Below are positions 24,194 through 32,684 of a DNA stretch of 64,000 nucleotides, piece by piece. Each line of letters begins with the position of its first letter. The first letter of the stretch is position 1. The notes beneath the pieces were generated by a model. It did no database searches. It was not told where the DNA came from and worked only from the letters and a program-made list of their open reading frames with translations. The DNA is taken from NCBI RefSeq assembly GCF_007786235.1, contig NZ_VNFK01000015.1, forward strand, positions 1 through 64,000. Direction: 5' to 3'. The stretch is from Paenarthrobacter nitroguajacolicus (GTDB lineage: Bacteria > Actinomycetota > Actinomycetes > Actinomycetales > Micrococcaceae). Both the position numbers and the translations under genes were made by a program.

Positions 24194-25003
24194 TCACTTC
24201 GCGGGGACTTTCGGGCCTTCCAGGACCGGGGGGATCACCTGGGACGGGACCGGAACGGGGATGTCCGATGGCCCAGGTTTTGAGGGGTCACGCTGTGCGG
24301 GATCAGGCTTCGAGGGGTCGATCTCCTGAGGCGTGACCGGCAACGAAGGAACCGCGGGGAGCACGCCCTTGCCAGGGGCCGTGTGCGCGGGACTCTTGGA
24401 ATCCCCGGATTGGTTACCGGGAGCCGCCGGGTGCGGTTCAGCGTGAGGTGTTCCGGCGGAGTTCCCGGGATCCGCGGGGCCGGCCTGGCCCGGAACCGTT
24501 GCCGGTTGACTGTCCTGATGTGAAGGTCCGGGTTCAGGCGTAGATCCCGCGGGCACGGCAGGTTGTGGCGCATTGCCCACGCCTGGAGTGAGCTGGGAAA
24601 CCACCGAGCCGATGGCCGCGCCAAGATGCTGGAAAGCCCCCGGAATCCCGCCTTCGGCGGCAGCGGCGGCCGCCGTCGCGCCACCGGCCAGCGACACCGC
24701 CACGGCAAGGCCCGCGATGGCCGTGCGCCGCTTCTTCCGTCGCCGCGCAGCCAACTCATCGGTTGCCGGGGCCTGCTCTGTTGCCGGGGCCTGCGGCGTG
24801 ACGGCGGAGGGTCCGGTAGCCAGCGTCCCGCCTGCCATCAGGGTGCGGACGGCATCGGACGGCATCGGAGCGGTGTCGGCCAGGGAACGCAGCTCAAGAA
24901 GTTCGCTGCGGAGGTTCGTGCTGCCCTCAAGCCCGGCATCGGCCAGCAGGGAATCGATGGCCTGCTGATCGCTGCCTCGACCGGGTGCGGTGTATTCGCT
25001 CAT
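24194..25003 (-). CDS. Membrane protein coupled to the ECF sigma factor (possible anti-sigma)
   Basis: A 269-residue protein whose start overlaps the sigma-factor stop by four bases. Residues 1-90 are cytoplasmic, with two helical segments (QAIDSLLADAGLEG, RSELLELRSLADTA). A basic RRRKKRR precedes one membrane helix at about 93-113 (IAGLAVAVSLAGGATAAAAA). The outer part is Pro/Ser-rich without a fold. The topology (cytoplasmic N-domain, one helix, extracellular stalk) and coupling suit an anti-sigma factor, but the usual zinc-binding anti-sigma motif (HxxxCxxC) is absent. Alternative: an anchored surface protein transcribed with the sigma factor. Confidence 0.7.
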   Translation of the reverse strand: MSEYTAPGRGSDQQAIDSLLADAGLEGSTNLRSELLELRSLADTAPMPSDAVRTLMAGGTLATGPSAVTPQAPATEQAPATDELAARRRKKRRTAIAGLAVAVSLAGGATAAAAAAEGGIPGAFQHLGAAIGSVVSQLTPGVGNAPQPAVPAGSTPEPGPSHQDSQPATVPGQAGPADPGNSAGTPHAEPHPAAPGNQSGDSKSPAHTAPGKGVLPAVPSLPVTPQEIDPSKPDPAQRDPSKPGPSDIPVPVPSQVIPPVLEGPKVPAK

Positions 25004-25551
25004 GGTGTGCCGTTCCTTAGTAGTGCACGCTTCTTCAGTGCACCCAATGCCCTGCGTTGCAGCTGTTTCACGGCTCCCTGGGACTTGCCCATGATGGCCG
25101 CTGTTTCTTCCACTGACAGATCGGCGACGACCCGCAGTGCCAAGACCTCCCGATGTTCGAGGGCGAGGTCTTCCAAAAGCCCGGTGACACCCAACCCGGA
25201 AGCCCGCCCGAAAGCCTGGTCTTCCGCGGACGGTGCCCGCCGCGGGTCCAACTCCGGCTCGAAAGCTGCGGCAACGGGGGTTCTTTCCCTCTTACGGTAG
25301 AAGTCCACCATGCGGGCGTGTGCGATGGTAAACAACAACGTCTTGGCTCCACGAAGGCCACCACTGAGAGATTCCAGCTTGGGATACAGGGCCAGGAAAA
25401 CGTCCTGGGTGACGGCTTCGGGATCGTCCACGCCGCGGGCGCGGAGGTAGCCAAAAACCGGTCCGGCGTAGCTGTTGTAGGCAGCTGTAAAGAGCAGGGC
25501 GGGGTCATCATGCTCCGCCTGCACGTCTTCTTCAGCCAAAGGGTTAAGCAC
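25000..25551 (-). CDS. ECF-type RNA polymerase sigma factor
   Basis: A 183-residue sigma-70 family factor of the extracytoplasmic-function group. Region 2 spans about 20-90 (YLRARGVDDPEAVTQDVFLA and LLFTIAHARMVDFYRKR); region 4 spans about 120-175 with LEHREVLALRVVADLSVEETAA and SQGAVKQLQRRAL as the helix-turn-helix. Start is a GTG with a good GGAGG ribosome site nine bases upstream. It directs polymerase to a stress regulon once its membrane partner, encoded by the overlapping next gene, lets it go. Upstream on the same strand lies an Ala/Pro-rich exported protein, separated by a hairpin. Confidence 0.92.
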   Translation of the reverse strand: MLNPLAEEDVQAEHDDPALLFTAAYNSYAGPVFGYLRARGVDDPEAVTQDVFLALYPKLESLSGGLRGAKTLLFTIAHARMVDFYRKRERTPVAAAFEPELDPRRAPSAEDQAFGRASGLGVTGLLEDLALEHREVLALRVVADLSVEETAAIMGKSQGAVKQLQRRALGALKKRALLRNGTP

Positions 25552-25580
25552 CCGGGGATGCCTCCGTCCCGCGTCACGTA

Positions 25581-25614
25581 GCGGGGCTCCTTGTCCTAAG
25601 CCAAGGAGCCCCGC
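25581..25614. terminator. 13-bp perfect hairpin between exported protein and sigma factor
   Basis: GCGGGGCTCCTTG (25581-25593) pairs exactly with 25602-25614 around an eight-base loop. It follows the upstream minus-strand gene by 24 bases. There is no T run on the minus side, so it may be an attenuator or partial terminator. Confidence 0.6.
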
Positions 25615-25638
25615 CCTTAAACCGTAGCCGCTGCTTGC

Positions 25639-26358
25639 TTAGCGGACAGAATCGAGGGGTGCTCCGGGAGCAGCCGGAACGTCGGTGGGAACCTGCGTCG
25701 GCAGCGCCGGTGCCGCCGGGGTAGCGGGGGTCGCAGGGACAGCCGGGGTGGCCGGAACCTTCGGGGCTGCCGGAACTCCCGGCGTCGCCGGGACGGCGGG
25801 GGTTGCCGGGAGCTCGCTGGTCACGGAGGCGTCTGCCTGAGCCGAACCGTCCACCTTCACGCCGGCGGCCTTGCCTGCTTCGACCACAGCCGCACAGTGG
25901 GCTTCTACCTTGGCTTCGCCACCGGCGGCGATGGTCAGGGACTCAAAGCCCGGAACCGTGGAGTCGGACTTCAGGCCAGCGTTAAGGAATGCGGTGCAAA
26001 GGCCCAGCGCCTCCGGGGACGTGATGTCCTCCGCGTCGGTCGTGGCGCGATCGACGGCGTCAGCGGCCTTCGCCTGGCCGGCATCGGCTGCGTCGGCTGC
26101 TGTGGACTGCGCGGACTCGACGGCGTCGGTCGCCTTGGCGCTGGCGCCGGCCACCTCGGACTTCGCCGCGTCGGCTGCTGCCGCTGCCTTCGAAGCGACG
26201 GGCGCGGGAGCCCCTACGAGGTCATGGGCGCTCTGCTGGATCTCGGTGGGAAGCGCGCCATTGAAGGCAGCGACACCGGTTCCGCCGGCCGCTACGGCTC
26301 CGGCGGCCAGGACGCCCGCGGCGACTTTGCTGGTGGCAAGGACAGTGAACAAGGACAT
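25639..26358 (-). CDS. Ala/Pro-rich exported protein
   Basis: A 239-residue protein. The ATG at 26358 is chosen (MSLFTVLATSK) because it has a GGAGG site just upstream; a longer frame to 26424 lacks one. Residues 5-30 form a hydrophobic export or anchor segment (VAAGVLAAGAVAAGGTGVAA). The middle is an Ala-rich helical region with repeats of K/A-A-D-A, and contains two Cys in LGLCTAFLNAG and EAHCAAVVEAG. The C-terminus is a PATPAVPATPGVP-type Pro/Ala repeat. No known domain. It is upstream of the ECF sigma gene on the same strand and may be part of its regulon. Confidence 0.75.
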   Translation of the reverse strand: MSLFTVLATSKVAAGVLAAGAVAAGGTGVAAFNGALPTEIQQSAHDLVGAPAPVASKAAAAADAAKSEVAGASAKATDAVESAQSTAADAADAGQAKAADAVDRATTDAEDITSPEALGLCTAFLNAGLKSDSTVPGFESLTIAAGGEAKVEAHCAAVVEAGKAAGVKVDGSAQADASVTSELPATPAVPATPGVPAAPKVPATPAVPATPATPAAPALPTQVPTDVPAAPGAPLDSVR

Positions 26359-26475
26359 GAAACCCTCCGACAAACGATTTTGGGGATTGCCCCGGCAGCG
26401 GTTGGGTCGCTGCCGGATGATCAACGTGCGGACGTGGCCCGCACTCCCCTTACATCGTTTGCTGTGCCGGTAAGG

Positions 26476-27546
26476 TTACGCCCCGTCGGTAATTTTCTTC
26501 GCCGACAACGCCCGGGCCTGTTCGATCAGCTTCAGCACCGCCACCGAGTCGGCCGGATCCACCGGTGCCGGAAGCGCTGAGGCGGTGCCGCCGTCGTCGA
26601 GCTTTTCTGCGAGGATGCGGTAGAACTCCGGGTAGGCGCCGCGCTCGGTGGGAATAGTGGTGCGCTGGCCGTCCGCCTCGAGCGTGCCGTGGTTTTCAGC
26701 CGGTTCGACGCCGTACTCGGCGTCCGTAGGCAGCCCGCCGGACACCACGTACGGCTCCTGCGGGTCGGTGCCGAACTTCACGAAGCCGCCCTCTGAGCCG
26801 AGGATGCGGAAGCGGGGGCCGTGGAGATGGCTGTTGAGGTTGATGGTGACGTGACTGACCACACCGGACTGGTGCCGCAGGACAAGGAAAACATCGTCAT
26901 CGGCGCTTTCCTGGGGGCGGCGTGCCGCGATCTCTGCGAACGTGACGGTGGCTGGTCCGAAGAACCGAAGAGTCAGATCAAGGACGTGGGTGCCGAGGTC
27001 GAACAGGACACCGCCGCCGTCCTCCGCCGTGGCACTGGCTTTCCAGGCCTTGGCGATCTCCGGCGCCCAGCGCTCCATGCCGATCTCAAACCGGGTCACA
27101 GTACCCAGCGTCCCGGCGTCGAGCAGTTTCCGGACCGTCAGCGAGTCGCCATCCCAGCGCCTGTTTTGGTAGACGGTGAGGACACGGCCCAGCTTCGCTG
27201 CCAGCTGGATCAGTTCCTCGCCTTGGGCGCTGTGGACCACGAACGGTTTATCAACGACGACGTCGATCCCGGCTTCCAGCGCCGCTTTGGCCAGCGGGTA
27301 ATGGGTTGCGGGCGGTGTGCCGATGACGATGAGGTCCAGTTGGTCAGCGAGCGCCAGGATGTCCTCGGGGGTGTTGACGATCTGTGCTTGGGGGTAGCGG
27401 TCCTTGGCTTTCGCCTGGCGCGCCTCATCCGAGGTGGAGATGACGGCAAGCGAATAGGCGGGGTTGCTGGCGATGTAGGGCGCGTGGAACACGCTGCCCG
27501 AAAGCCCGAAACCTGCAACGGCGGTACGGATCGGCGAGGAAGTCAT
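26476..27546 (-). CDS. Gfo/Idh/MocA family oxidoreductase
   Basis: A 356-residue NAD(P)-dependent oxidoreductase. The N-terminal Rossmann fold starts with VAGFGLSGSVFHAPYIASNP (about 9-28), followed by the conserved VVIDKPF-like VVVDKPFVVHSAQG (about 95-108) with the EKP-type catalytic lysine. The C-terminal domain carries DLGTHVLDLTLRFFG (about 183-197). Family members oxidise or reduce sugars, inositols and their derivatives. This member resembles the YhhX/YvaA type by its start. It stands alone; a CTCTCACGT/ACGTGAGAG inverted repeat lies upstream (about 27567-27650). Confidence 0.88.
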   Translation of the reverse strand: MTSSPIRTAVAGFGLSGSVFHAPYIASNPAYSLAVISTSDEARQAKAKDRYPQAQIVNTPEDILALADQLDLIVIGTPPATHYPLAKAALEAGIDVVVDKPFVVHSAQGEELIQLAAKLGRVLTVYQNRRWDGDSLTVRKLLDAGTLGTVTRFEIGMERWAPEIAKAWKASATAEDGGGVLFDLGTHVLDLTLRFFGPATVTFAEIAARRPQESADDDVFLVLRHQSGVVSHVTINLNSHLHGPRFRILGSEGGFVKFGTDPQEPYVVSGGLPTDAEYGVEPAENHGTLEADGQRTTIPTERGAYPEFYRILAEKLDDGGTASALPAPVDPADSVAVLKLIEQARALSAKKITDGA

Positions 27547-27661
27547 GCCCCTAGGCTACCGATCCCCTCTCACGTAACAGCCCTTTCACGCCAACCCTCT
27601 ATCACCGAGTGAGCGAGGGTGGCGCCCGTGCACGCGGGACGTGAGAGAGGGTGGGGACAGC

Positions 27662-27717
27662 GAAGGCCGGGAGCCTCCCCGAACCGATGAACAGGTTCAG
27701 GGAGATTCCCGGCCTTC
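27662..27717 (-). terminator. Imperfect hairpin terminator after the peptide-transport operon
   Basis: GAAGGCCGGGA (27662-27672) pairs with TCCCGGCCTTC (27707-27717), with inner pairing of GAACC with GGTTC. It lies 36 bases after the binding-protein stop on the minus strand. Confidence 0.7.
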
Positions 27718-27752
27718 AGGAAACTACATCTTGGACAACTACAGCGGGGAGG

Positions 27753-29480
27753 CTACTTCTTGGCGCCCTTTTCCCAACCGAGGGTGGTCCAGTCCGGAAC
27801 ATTGGAGAGGCTCTGGAACAGGGAAGGGCCGTAGTTGGCCAGACCCGTGCGCACGAACTGGATCTCCGGGCCGTTCATCACGACGCCCATGGAGAAGTAC
27901 TTCTCCATGTGCTTCTTCTCGACCTCCATGGCGGCCTTGTTGCGCTCCGCGTCATCCGCGATGGTTGAGAGGCGCTTGATTTCAGCGTCGAGCTCGGCGT
28001 CGCCGAGGCCATTCTCGTTGGTGGCGGAGTCGTAGTACTGCTTCACGGCATCGGTAGCATCCGGGCCCACGGTGTAACCGGAGATGGTCACATCGAATTC
28101 GCGGGTGCCAACAACCTTGCCGAAGTCGGCGTCGCCGCGCTGGTCAATCGAAACATCCATACCGGCAGCCTGGAGCTGCTTCTGCAGTGTCTGCGAGGTT
28201 GCAGCCGTGGTGGGGTCGTCACCGAAGTTGGTGATCTTGAAGGAGACGGGAACGCCGTCCTTGGCCATGATGCCCTTGTCGTTGGCCGTGTAGCCGGCGT
28301 CGGTCAGGACCTTCTTGGCAGCTTCGGCGCCGGTGTCCTTCACAGGGTAGTTGTCCTGGTAGTACTCGGAGAACGGCATGAGCATCATGGAGCCTGAGCT
28401 CTCTTCGGACCAGTTCAGGCCGTTGAAGCGGACGTCGCGGATGGCCTTGCGGTCGACCGCGGTGAAGATCGCCTTGCGCACGGCGACGTCGGTGAGGGCC
28501 GGACGCTTGGCGTTCAGGTTCAGGCCACCGGCGAACAGGCGCTGGCCGCGACGGATCTCGGAGTTGTTGGTGCCTTCGAGCTGCTTGTAACGGCCGAGCG
28601 TACGACCGTTGGCGGCGTCGATTTCACCGTTCTTGAAGGCTGCGATGGTGGCGCTGGGCTCCATCTGGCGCCAAATGACCTTTTCCAGGACCGGCTTCTG
28701 TCCCCACCACTTCTCGTTGGGAACCATGGTGACCGTCTTGGCGGTGGTGTCGTAGTTCTCCACCTTGAACGGGCCGGCCATCCATTCGGGATGCATGTTG
28801 CCGGCAAAGCCCTTGTTGAAGGTTTCGGCGTTGTTGTTGGCCGGGTGGATCAGGCCGAAGAAGAGGGAATCCAGCGGGAAAACAGGCTGGGTGGTGGTGA
28901 CAATGACTTCTTTGTCGTTGGCGCCGGCCTTGACGGAATCAACGAAGGCGTAGTTACCGGCCGTGACGATGTCGATGGACTCGTCCTCACCCTTGAGCAT
29001 GTTCCAGGTGTTCTCGAAGGTCTTGACATCGATGGGCGTTCCATCGTTCCACGTCGCCTTCTCGTTCACCTTGATGGTGATGGTCTGCTTGCCGTCCTTG
29101 ACTTCGCTCTTGACCTCCTCGCAGAAGTCCTTGTTGGGCTGAGCCTTGCCGCTGAAGTCCAGCTTCCAGCAGCCACCGATGCCACCGCTGCTGATGGCAG
29201 CCGTGTTGACGGGTGTCAACAGGGCCGAAGTATCAGCGCTGTTACCCACGTTGGAGAAGCCATTAAAATCCGGGCCGATGCTGCCAACAGCCAGGGTGAC
29301 GGTGCCGCCCTGCTCCAGGTCCTTTGCTTCCTTGGCGTTGACGCTGATCAGCTTGCTGATGTCGCCGCCACTCTCTTCGGCCTTCTGCGAGGCCGGACCC
29401 GACGGCGTTCCCCCGCCGCAAGCGGTCAGCATGAGCGTTGCTGCGAGTGCTACGCCGCCGATCGTCGTGTACTTCTTCAT
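27753..29480 (-). CDS. Oligopeptide ABC transporter substrate-binding lipoprotein
   Basis: A 575-residue family 5 solute-binding lipoprotein. Residues 1-21 form a lipoprotein signal with the lipobox LTACGGG. The mature protein has the family layout, including KVNEKATWNDGTPIDVKTF at about 130-150, the conserved AAFKNGEIDA (about 268) and AVRKAIFTAVDRKAI (about 315). It binds a peptide or similar solute and passes it to the two permeases. It is the last gene of the minus-strand operon, 76 bases after the ATPase gene, which is unusual because the binding protein commonly comes first. Substrate cannot be predicted: family 5 also carries nickel, sugars and opines. Confidence 0.9.
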   Translation of the reverse strand: MKKYTTIGGVALAATLMLTACGGGTPSGPASQKAEESGGDISKLISVNAKEAKDLEQGGTVTLAVGSIGPDFNGFSNVGNSADTSALLTPVNTAAISSGGIGGCWKLDFSGKAQPNKDFCEEVKSEVKDGKQTITIKVNEKATWNDGTPIDVKTFENTWNMLKGEDESIDIVTAGNYAFVDSVKAGANDKEVIVTTTQPVFPLDSLFFGLIHPANNNAETFNKGFAGNMHPEWMAGPFKVENYDTTAKTVTMVPNEKWWGQKPVLEKVIWRQMEPSATIAAFKNGEIDAANGRTLGRYKQLEGTNNSEIRRGQRLFAGGLNLNAKRPALTDVAVRKAIFTAVDRKAIRDVRFNGLNWSEESSGSMMLMPFSEYYQDNYPVKDTGAEAAKKVLTDAGYTANDKGIMAKDGVPVSFKITNFGDDPTTAATSQTLQKQLQAAGMDVSIDQRGDADFGKVVGTREFDVTISGYTVGPDATDAVKQYYDSATNENGLGDAELDAEIKRLSTIADDAERNKAAMEVEKKHMEKYFSMGVVMNGPEIQFVRTGLANYGPSLFQSLSNVPDWTTLGWEKGAKK

Positions 29481-29556
29481 GGTTTGCCCTTCATGTTTAC
29501 GACTGAAATATCTTTGCGAGTTGAGACCAGGGATTCATTCAATGCGTCATATGTCG

Positions 29557-31716
29557 TCAGGCATGCACCACCAGCATGTCGGCATCTATTTCTCCGTCCG
29601 GGAAGAAGCAGGCGAAGTCCTGCGCTCCGTCCTTCTCCGAAGCAAGTGGCGGCTCCAGAGTAAGGCACTTCTCCTGCTTTGCGGCAGGTAGCGCGGCGAA
29701 CACGGGACAACGTGTAGCGAAGTTACATCCCTTGGGAGCATCAAGCGGGCTTGGAAGGTCACCCTGCAGGATGATGCGTTCGCGGGTACGTTCCAGGTTC
29801 GGGTCGGGCACCGGGATGGCGGACAGAAGCGCCCGGGTGTAGGGGTGGCGCGGGTTGTCGAAGACATCGTCCACATCTCCGGTCTCCACGATCTTGCCCA
29901 GGTACATCACGGCCACGCGGTCTGAAATGTGGCGGACCACCGAGAGGTCGTGGGCCACCATCAGGTAGCTCAGGCCCAACTCGGCCCGGAGCTTATCCAA
30001 CAGGTTGATGACTCCGGCTTGGACGGAGACGTCCAAGGCAGAAACCGGTTCGTCCAGGACCACGAGCTTGGGATTGACCGCCAAGGCCCGGGCAATGCCA
30101 ATGCGCTGGCGCTGACCTCCGGAGAATTGGTTGGGGAACCGGTTCACGTGGTCCGGCTGCAGGCCCACCAGCTTCATGAGTTCCATGATGCGTTTCTTGA
30201 TGGCAGCCTTGGGCATTCCCAGGTTTTCCAAGGGCTCAGCCAGGACTTCATACACGGTGAAGCGTGGATCCAGGGCGCCGGTGGGGTCCTGGAAGACCAT
30301 CTGCATTTCCTTGCGCATGGTCATCGTGGTCTTGTGGTCCGTGGCCACCTTGTTGCTGACGCCGCCGATGACCACCTCGCCCACTTGGTCCGGGTGGAAT
30401 TCCATGATTTCCAGCAGCGTGGTGGTCTTACCGCAACCGGACTCGCCCACAATGGACACGCACTCGCCCTCGCGGATGTCGAAGCTCAGGCCGTCCACGG
30501 CCTTGACCGTGCCGATCCGCCGCTTGATGAGTGCACCCTTGAGCAGCGGGAAGTGCTTTTTCACGTCCTTGAGTTCCAGGACCTTTTCGCGCTCGACGCG
30601 AGCGACGCCGTCGAACTTTGATACCGGCTTGGGCGGCGCGTGGAAGATCTTGTGCGCGTCCGCGTCGTTGGACAGCTCGTTTGATTTGATGCAGGCTGCC
30701 CGGTGTCCCAGCGTCTGGCCCTCAACACCGGGGACGGCGATGAGCTCCGGCTCGCCATGGAGGCAGGCGTCGCTGACCAGGGGGCAACGCGCCGCAAAAG
30801 AGCAACCCGTTACCGGCAGGGCCAAATTGGGCGGCGTCCCCTCAATGGGTACCAGCGACTGCTTGGTGGCCGTGTCCACGCGAGGGACGGCACCCAGCAG
30901 GCCCAAGGTGTAGGGCATCCGGGGGTTGTAGTAGATGTCCTCCACAGTGCCGGTTTCCACCGGCTTCCCTGCGTACATGACCATGATGTCGTCGGCCATG
31001 CCGGCTACGACGCCGAGGTCGTGCGTGATCATCACCACGGCGGCACCGGTCTCCTCCTGCGCGGTGTGCAGGACTTCCAGCACCTGCGCCTGGATGGTGA
31101 CGTCGAGCGCCGTCGTGGGTTCATCAGCGATGAGTACGCGCGGGTCGTTGGCGATCGCGATGGCGATCATGACGCGCTGGCGCATGCCGCCGGAAAATTC
31201 GTGCGGGAAGGCCTTCAGCCGGTCCTTGGGGCTCGGAATGCCCACCATGCGCAAAAGGTCGACGGCGCGGGCTTCTTTCGCCTGCTTGCTCATGGTCGGA
31301 TTGTGGACAGTCAGCGCTTCGATGATTTGGTTGCCCACGGTGTAGACGGGCGTCAATGACGACAGCGGATCCTGGAACACCATGGCGATGTCATTACCGC
31401 GGTGCTTGCACATGGCTTTGTCGCTCAGGCCAAGGAGCTCCTTGCCCTTGAAGCGTACGGACCCGGAGATGTCCGCTGTCTCGGGGAGGAGCCCCATGAC
31501 GGCCATGGACGTCACGGATTTGCCGGAGCCGGATTCACCCACGATGCCCAAAGTCTTGCCTGGCATGAGGTCGAAGTCCACGCCACGGACCGCATGGACC
31601 ACGCCGTTTTCGGAGTTGAAGCGGACGTTCAGGTCACGGACGCTGAGGACGGCATCGCCGGGGGCGTAGAGTCCGGCATCGCGGAGGCGCTCAGCGGGAG
31701 TGGTGTTGGTGCTCAT
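29557..31716 (-). CDS. Fused dual ATPase of oligopeptide ABC transporter (DppD-DppF type)
   Basis: A 719-residue protein with two full nucleotide-binding domains in one chain. Domain 1: Walker A GESGSGKS at about 60-67, signature FSGGMRQRVMIA, Walker B VLIADEPTTALD. Domain 2: Walker A GESGCGKTT, signature FSGGQRQRIGIARAL, Walker B LVVLDEPVSALD. Each domain is followed by the Cys-containing oligopeptide-type C-terminal element (CSFAARCPLV and CNFATRCPVF). In E. coli the two are separate proteins (DppD, DppF). Its start overlaps the stop of the preceding permease gene by one base. It drives import with the two permeases and the lipoprotein. Confidence 0.92.
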   Translation of the reverse strand: MSTNTTPAERLRDAGLYAPGDAVLSVRDLNVRFNSENGVVHAVRGVDFDLMPGKTLGIVGESGSGKSVTSMAVMGLLPETADISGSVRFKGKELLGLSDKAMCKHRGNDIAMVFQDPLSSLTPVYTVGNQIIEALTVHNPTMSKQAKEARAVDLLRMVGIPSPKDRLKAFPHEFSGGMRQRVMIAIAIANDPRVLIADEPTTALDVTIQAQVLEVLHTAQEETGAAVVMITHDLGVVAGMADDIMVMYAGKPVETGTVEDIYYNPRMPYTLGLLGAVPRVDTATKQSLVPIEGTPPNLALPVTGCSFAARCPLVSDACLHGEPELIAVPGVEGQTLGHRAACIKSNELSNDADAHKIFHAPPKPVSKFDGVARVEREKVLELKDVKKHFPLLKGALIKRRIGTVKAVDGLSFDIREGECVSIVGESGCGKTTTLLEIMEFHPDQVGEVVIGGVSNKVATDHKTTMTMRKEMQMVFQDPTGALDPRFTVYEVLAEPLENLGMPKAAIKKRIMELMKLVGLQPDHVNRFPNQFSGGQRQRIGIARALAVNPKLVVLDEPVSALDVSVQAGVINLLDKLRAELGLSYLMVAHDLSVVRHISDRVAVMYLGKIVETGDVDDVFDNPRHPYTRALLSAIPVPDPNLERTRERIILQGDLPSPLDAPKGCNFATRCPVFAALPAAKQEKCLTLEPPLASEKDGAQDFACFFPDGEIDADMLVVHA

Positions 31717-32684
31717 TAGTTGGTCACCTTCGCAGTCTGGGGCTTGGTCCGCTTCGCCCGGCCAATGGAGCTGGAGCTGGGGTCGAAGGCGTCACGGAGG
31801 CCGTCGTTCATCATGGCCAGCGAACCGGTCAGCAGGAACATGACGGTCAGCGGAACCCAGAACATCCATGGGAAGGAGGACACCTGGCCCGTCGCCTGGC
31901 CGATCAGGACACCGAGGCTCACGTCCGGGAGCTTGATGCCGATGCCGATGAAGGAGAAGGCAACCTCAGCCAGCACCGCGCCGGTGATGCCGCGGGTGAA
32001 GTCGAGGACCAGCAAGGAGCCGATGTTCGGAACCAGGTGGCGCCACACGATGCGGCGGGACGGAACGCCCATGTACTTGGCGGCCTTCACGTAGTCACGC
32101 TGCATGAGGGACATCGACAACGAACGAACCAGGCGGGCGGTACCCATCCAGCTGAAGAACAGCAAGACGACAATCAGCAGCAGCCAGCTGGGAAGGTCCT
32201 TGAGACCACCGCTGCCGCTGGTGGCCACGGCCACCACCAGGATGGCGGGCATCATGATGAGCGCTTCCAGGATGAACAGCATGGTGGCGTCCACCTTGCC
32301 GCCAAAGAAGGCCATGGTGCAGCCGTACACAGCGGAGATCAGAACGGAAACGCCGCCCACGATCAGGCCGATGAGAATCGACGTCCGGGTTCCGTCCACA
32401 ATGAGTGCCATGAGGTCGATGCCGGCCTGGGTGGTCCCCAGCAGGTGGTCCGGTGACGGTGGCATACCAATGTTCAACGGATCAATGGTGTCCTTGTCCC
32501 ACGAGGTCAGGAACCCGCCAAAGACCGAGAACAGGAACAAGGCAAGGAAAATGAACAAGCCGGCGACGGCGGTCCGGTTCCGCATGAAACGACGGAAGAT
32601 GATCCGGGACTTCCCAATAACGACGTCTTGGTCGGCAACCCGGGCTTCGTCGATTTCCGCAATGGGATCAATGATGTTGGTCAT
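31716..32684 (-). CDS. Oligopeptide ABC transporter permease (DppC type)
   Basis: A 322-residue binding-protein-dependent permease. The real start is the ATG at 32684 (MTNIIDPIAEIDEA); the frame remains open upstream only as a shadow of the other permease. It has an N-terminal cytoplasmic segment, a first helix (TAVAGLFIFLALFLFSVFGG region) and a C-terminal block of five helices. The ATPase-contact EAA loop reads YVKAAKYMGVPSRRIVWRHL. LLGTTQAGIDLMALIVDGTR is typical of DppC/OppC. It overlaps the preceding permease stop by one base (TAATG), so the two subunits are translationally coupled. Confidence 0.92.
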   Translation of the reverse strand: MTNIIDPIAEIDEARVADQDVVIGKSRIIFRRFMRNRTAVAGLFIFLALFLFSVFGGFLTSWDKDTIDPLNIGMPPSPDHLLGTTQAGIDLMALIVDGTRTSILIGLIVGGVSVLISAVYGCTMAFFGGKVDATMLFILEALIMMPAILVVAVATSGSGGLKDLPSWLLLIVVLLFFSWMGTARLVRSLSMSLMQRDYVKAAKYMGVPSRRIVWRHLVPNIGSLLVLDFTRGITGAVLAEVAFSFIGIGIKLPDVSLGVLIGQATGQVSSFPWMFWVPLTVMFLLTGSLAMMNDGLRDAFDPSSSSIGRAKRTKPQTAKVTN

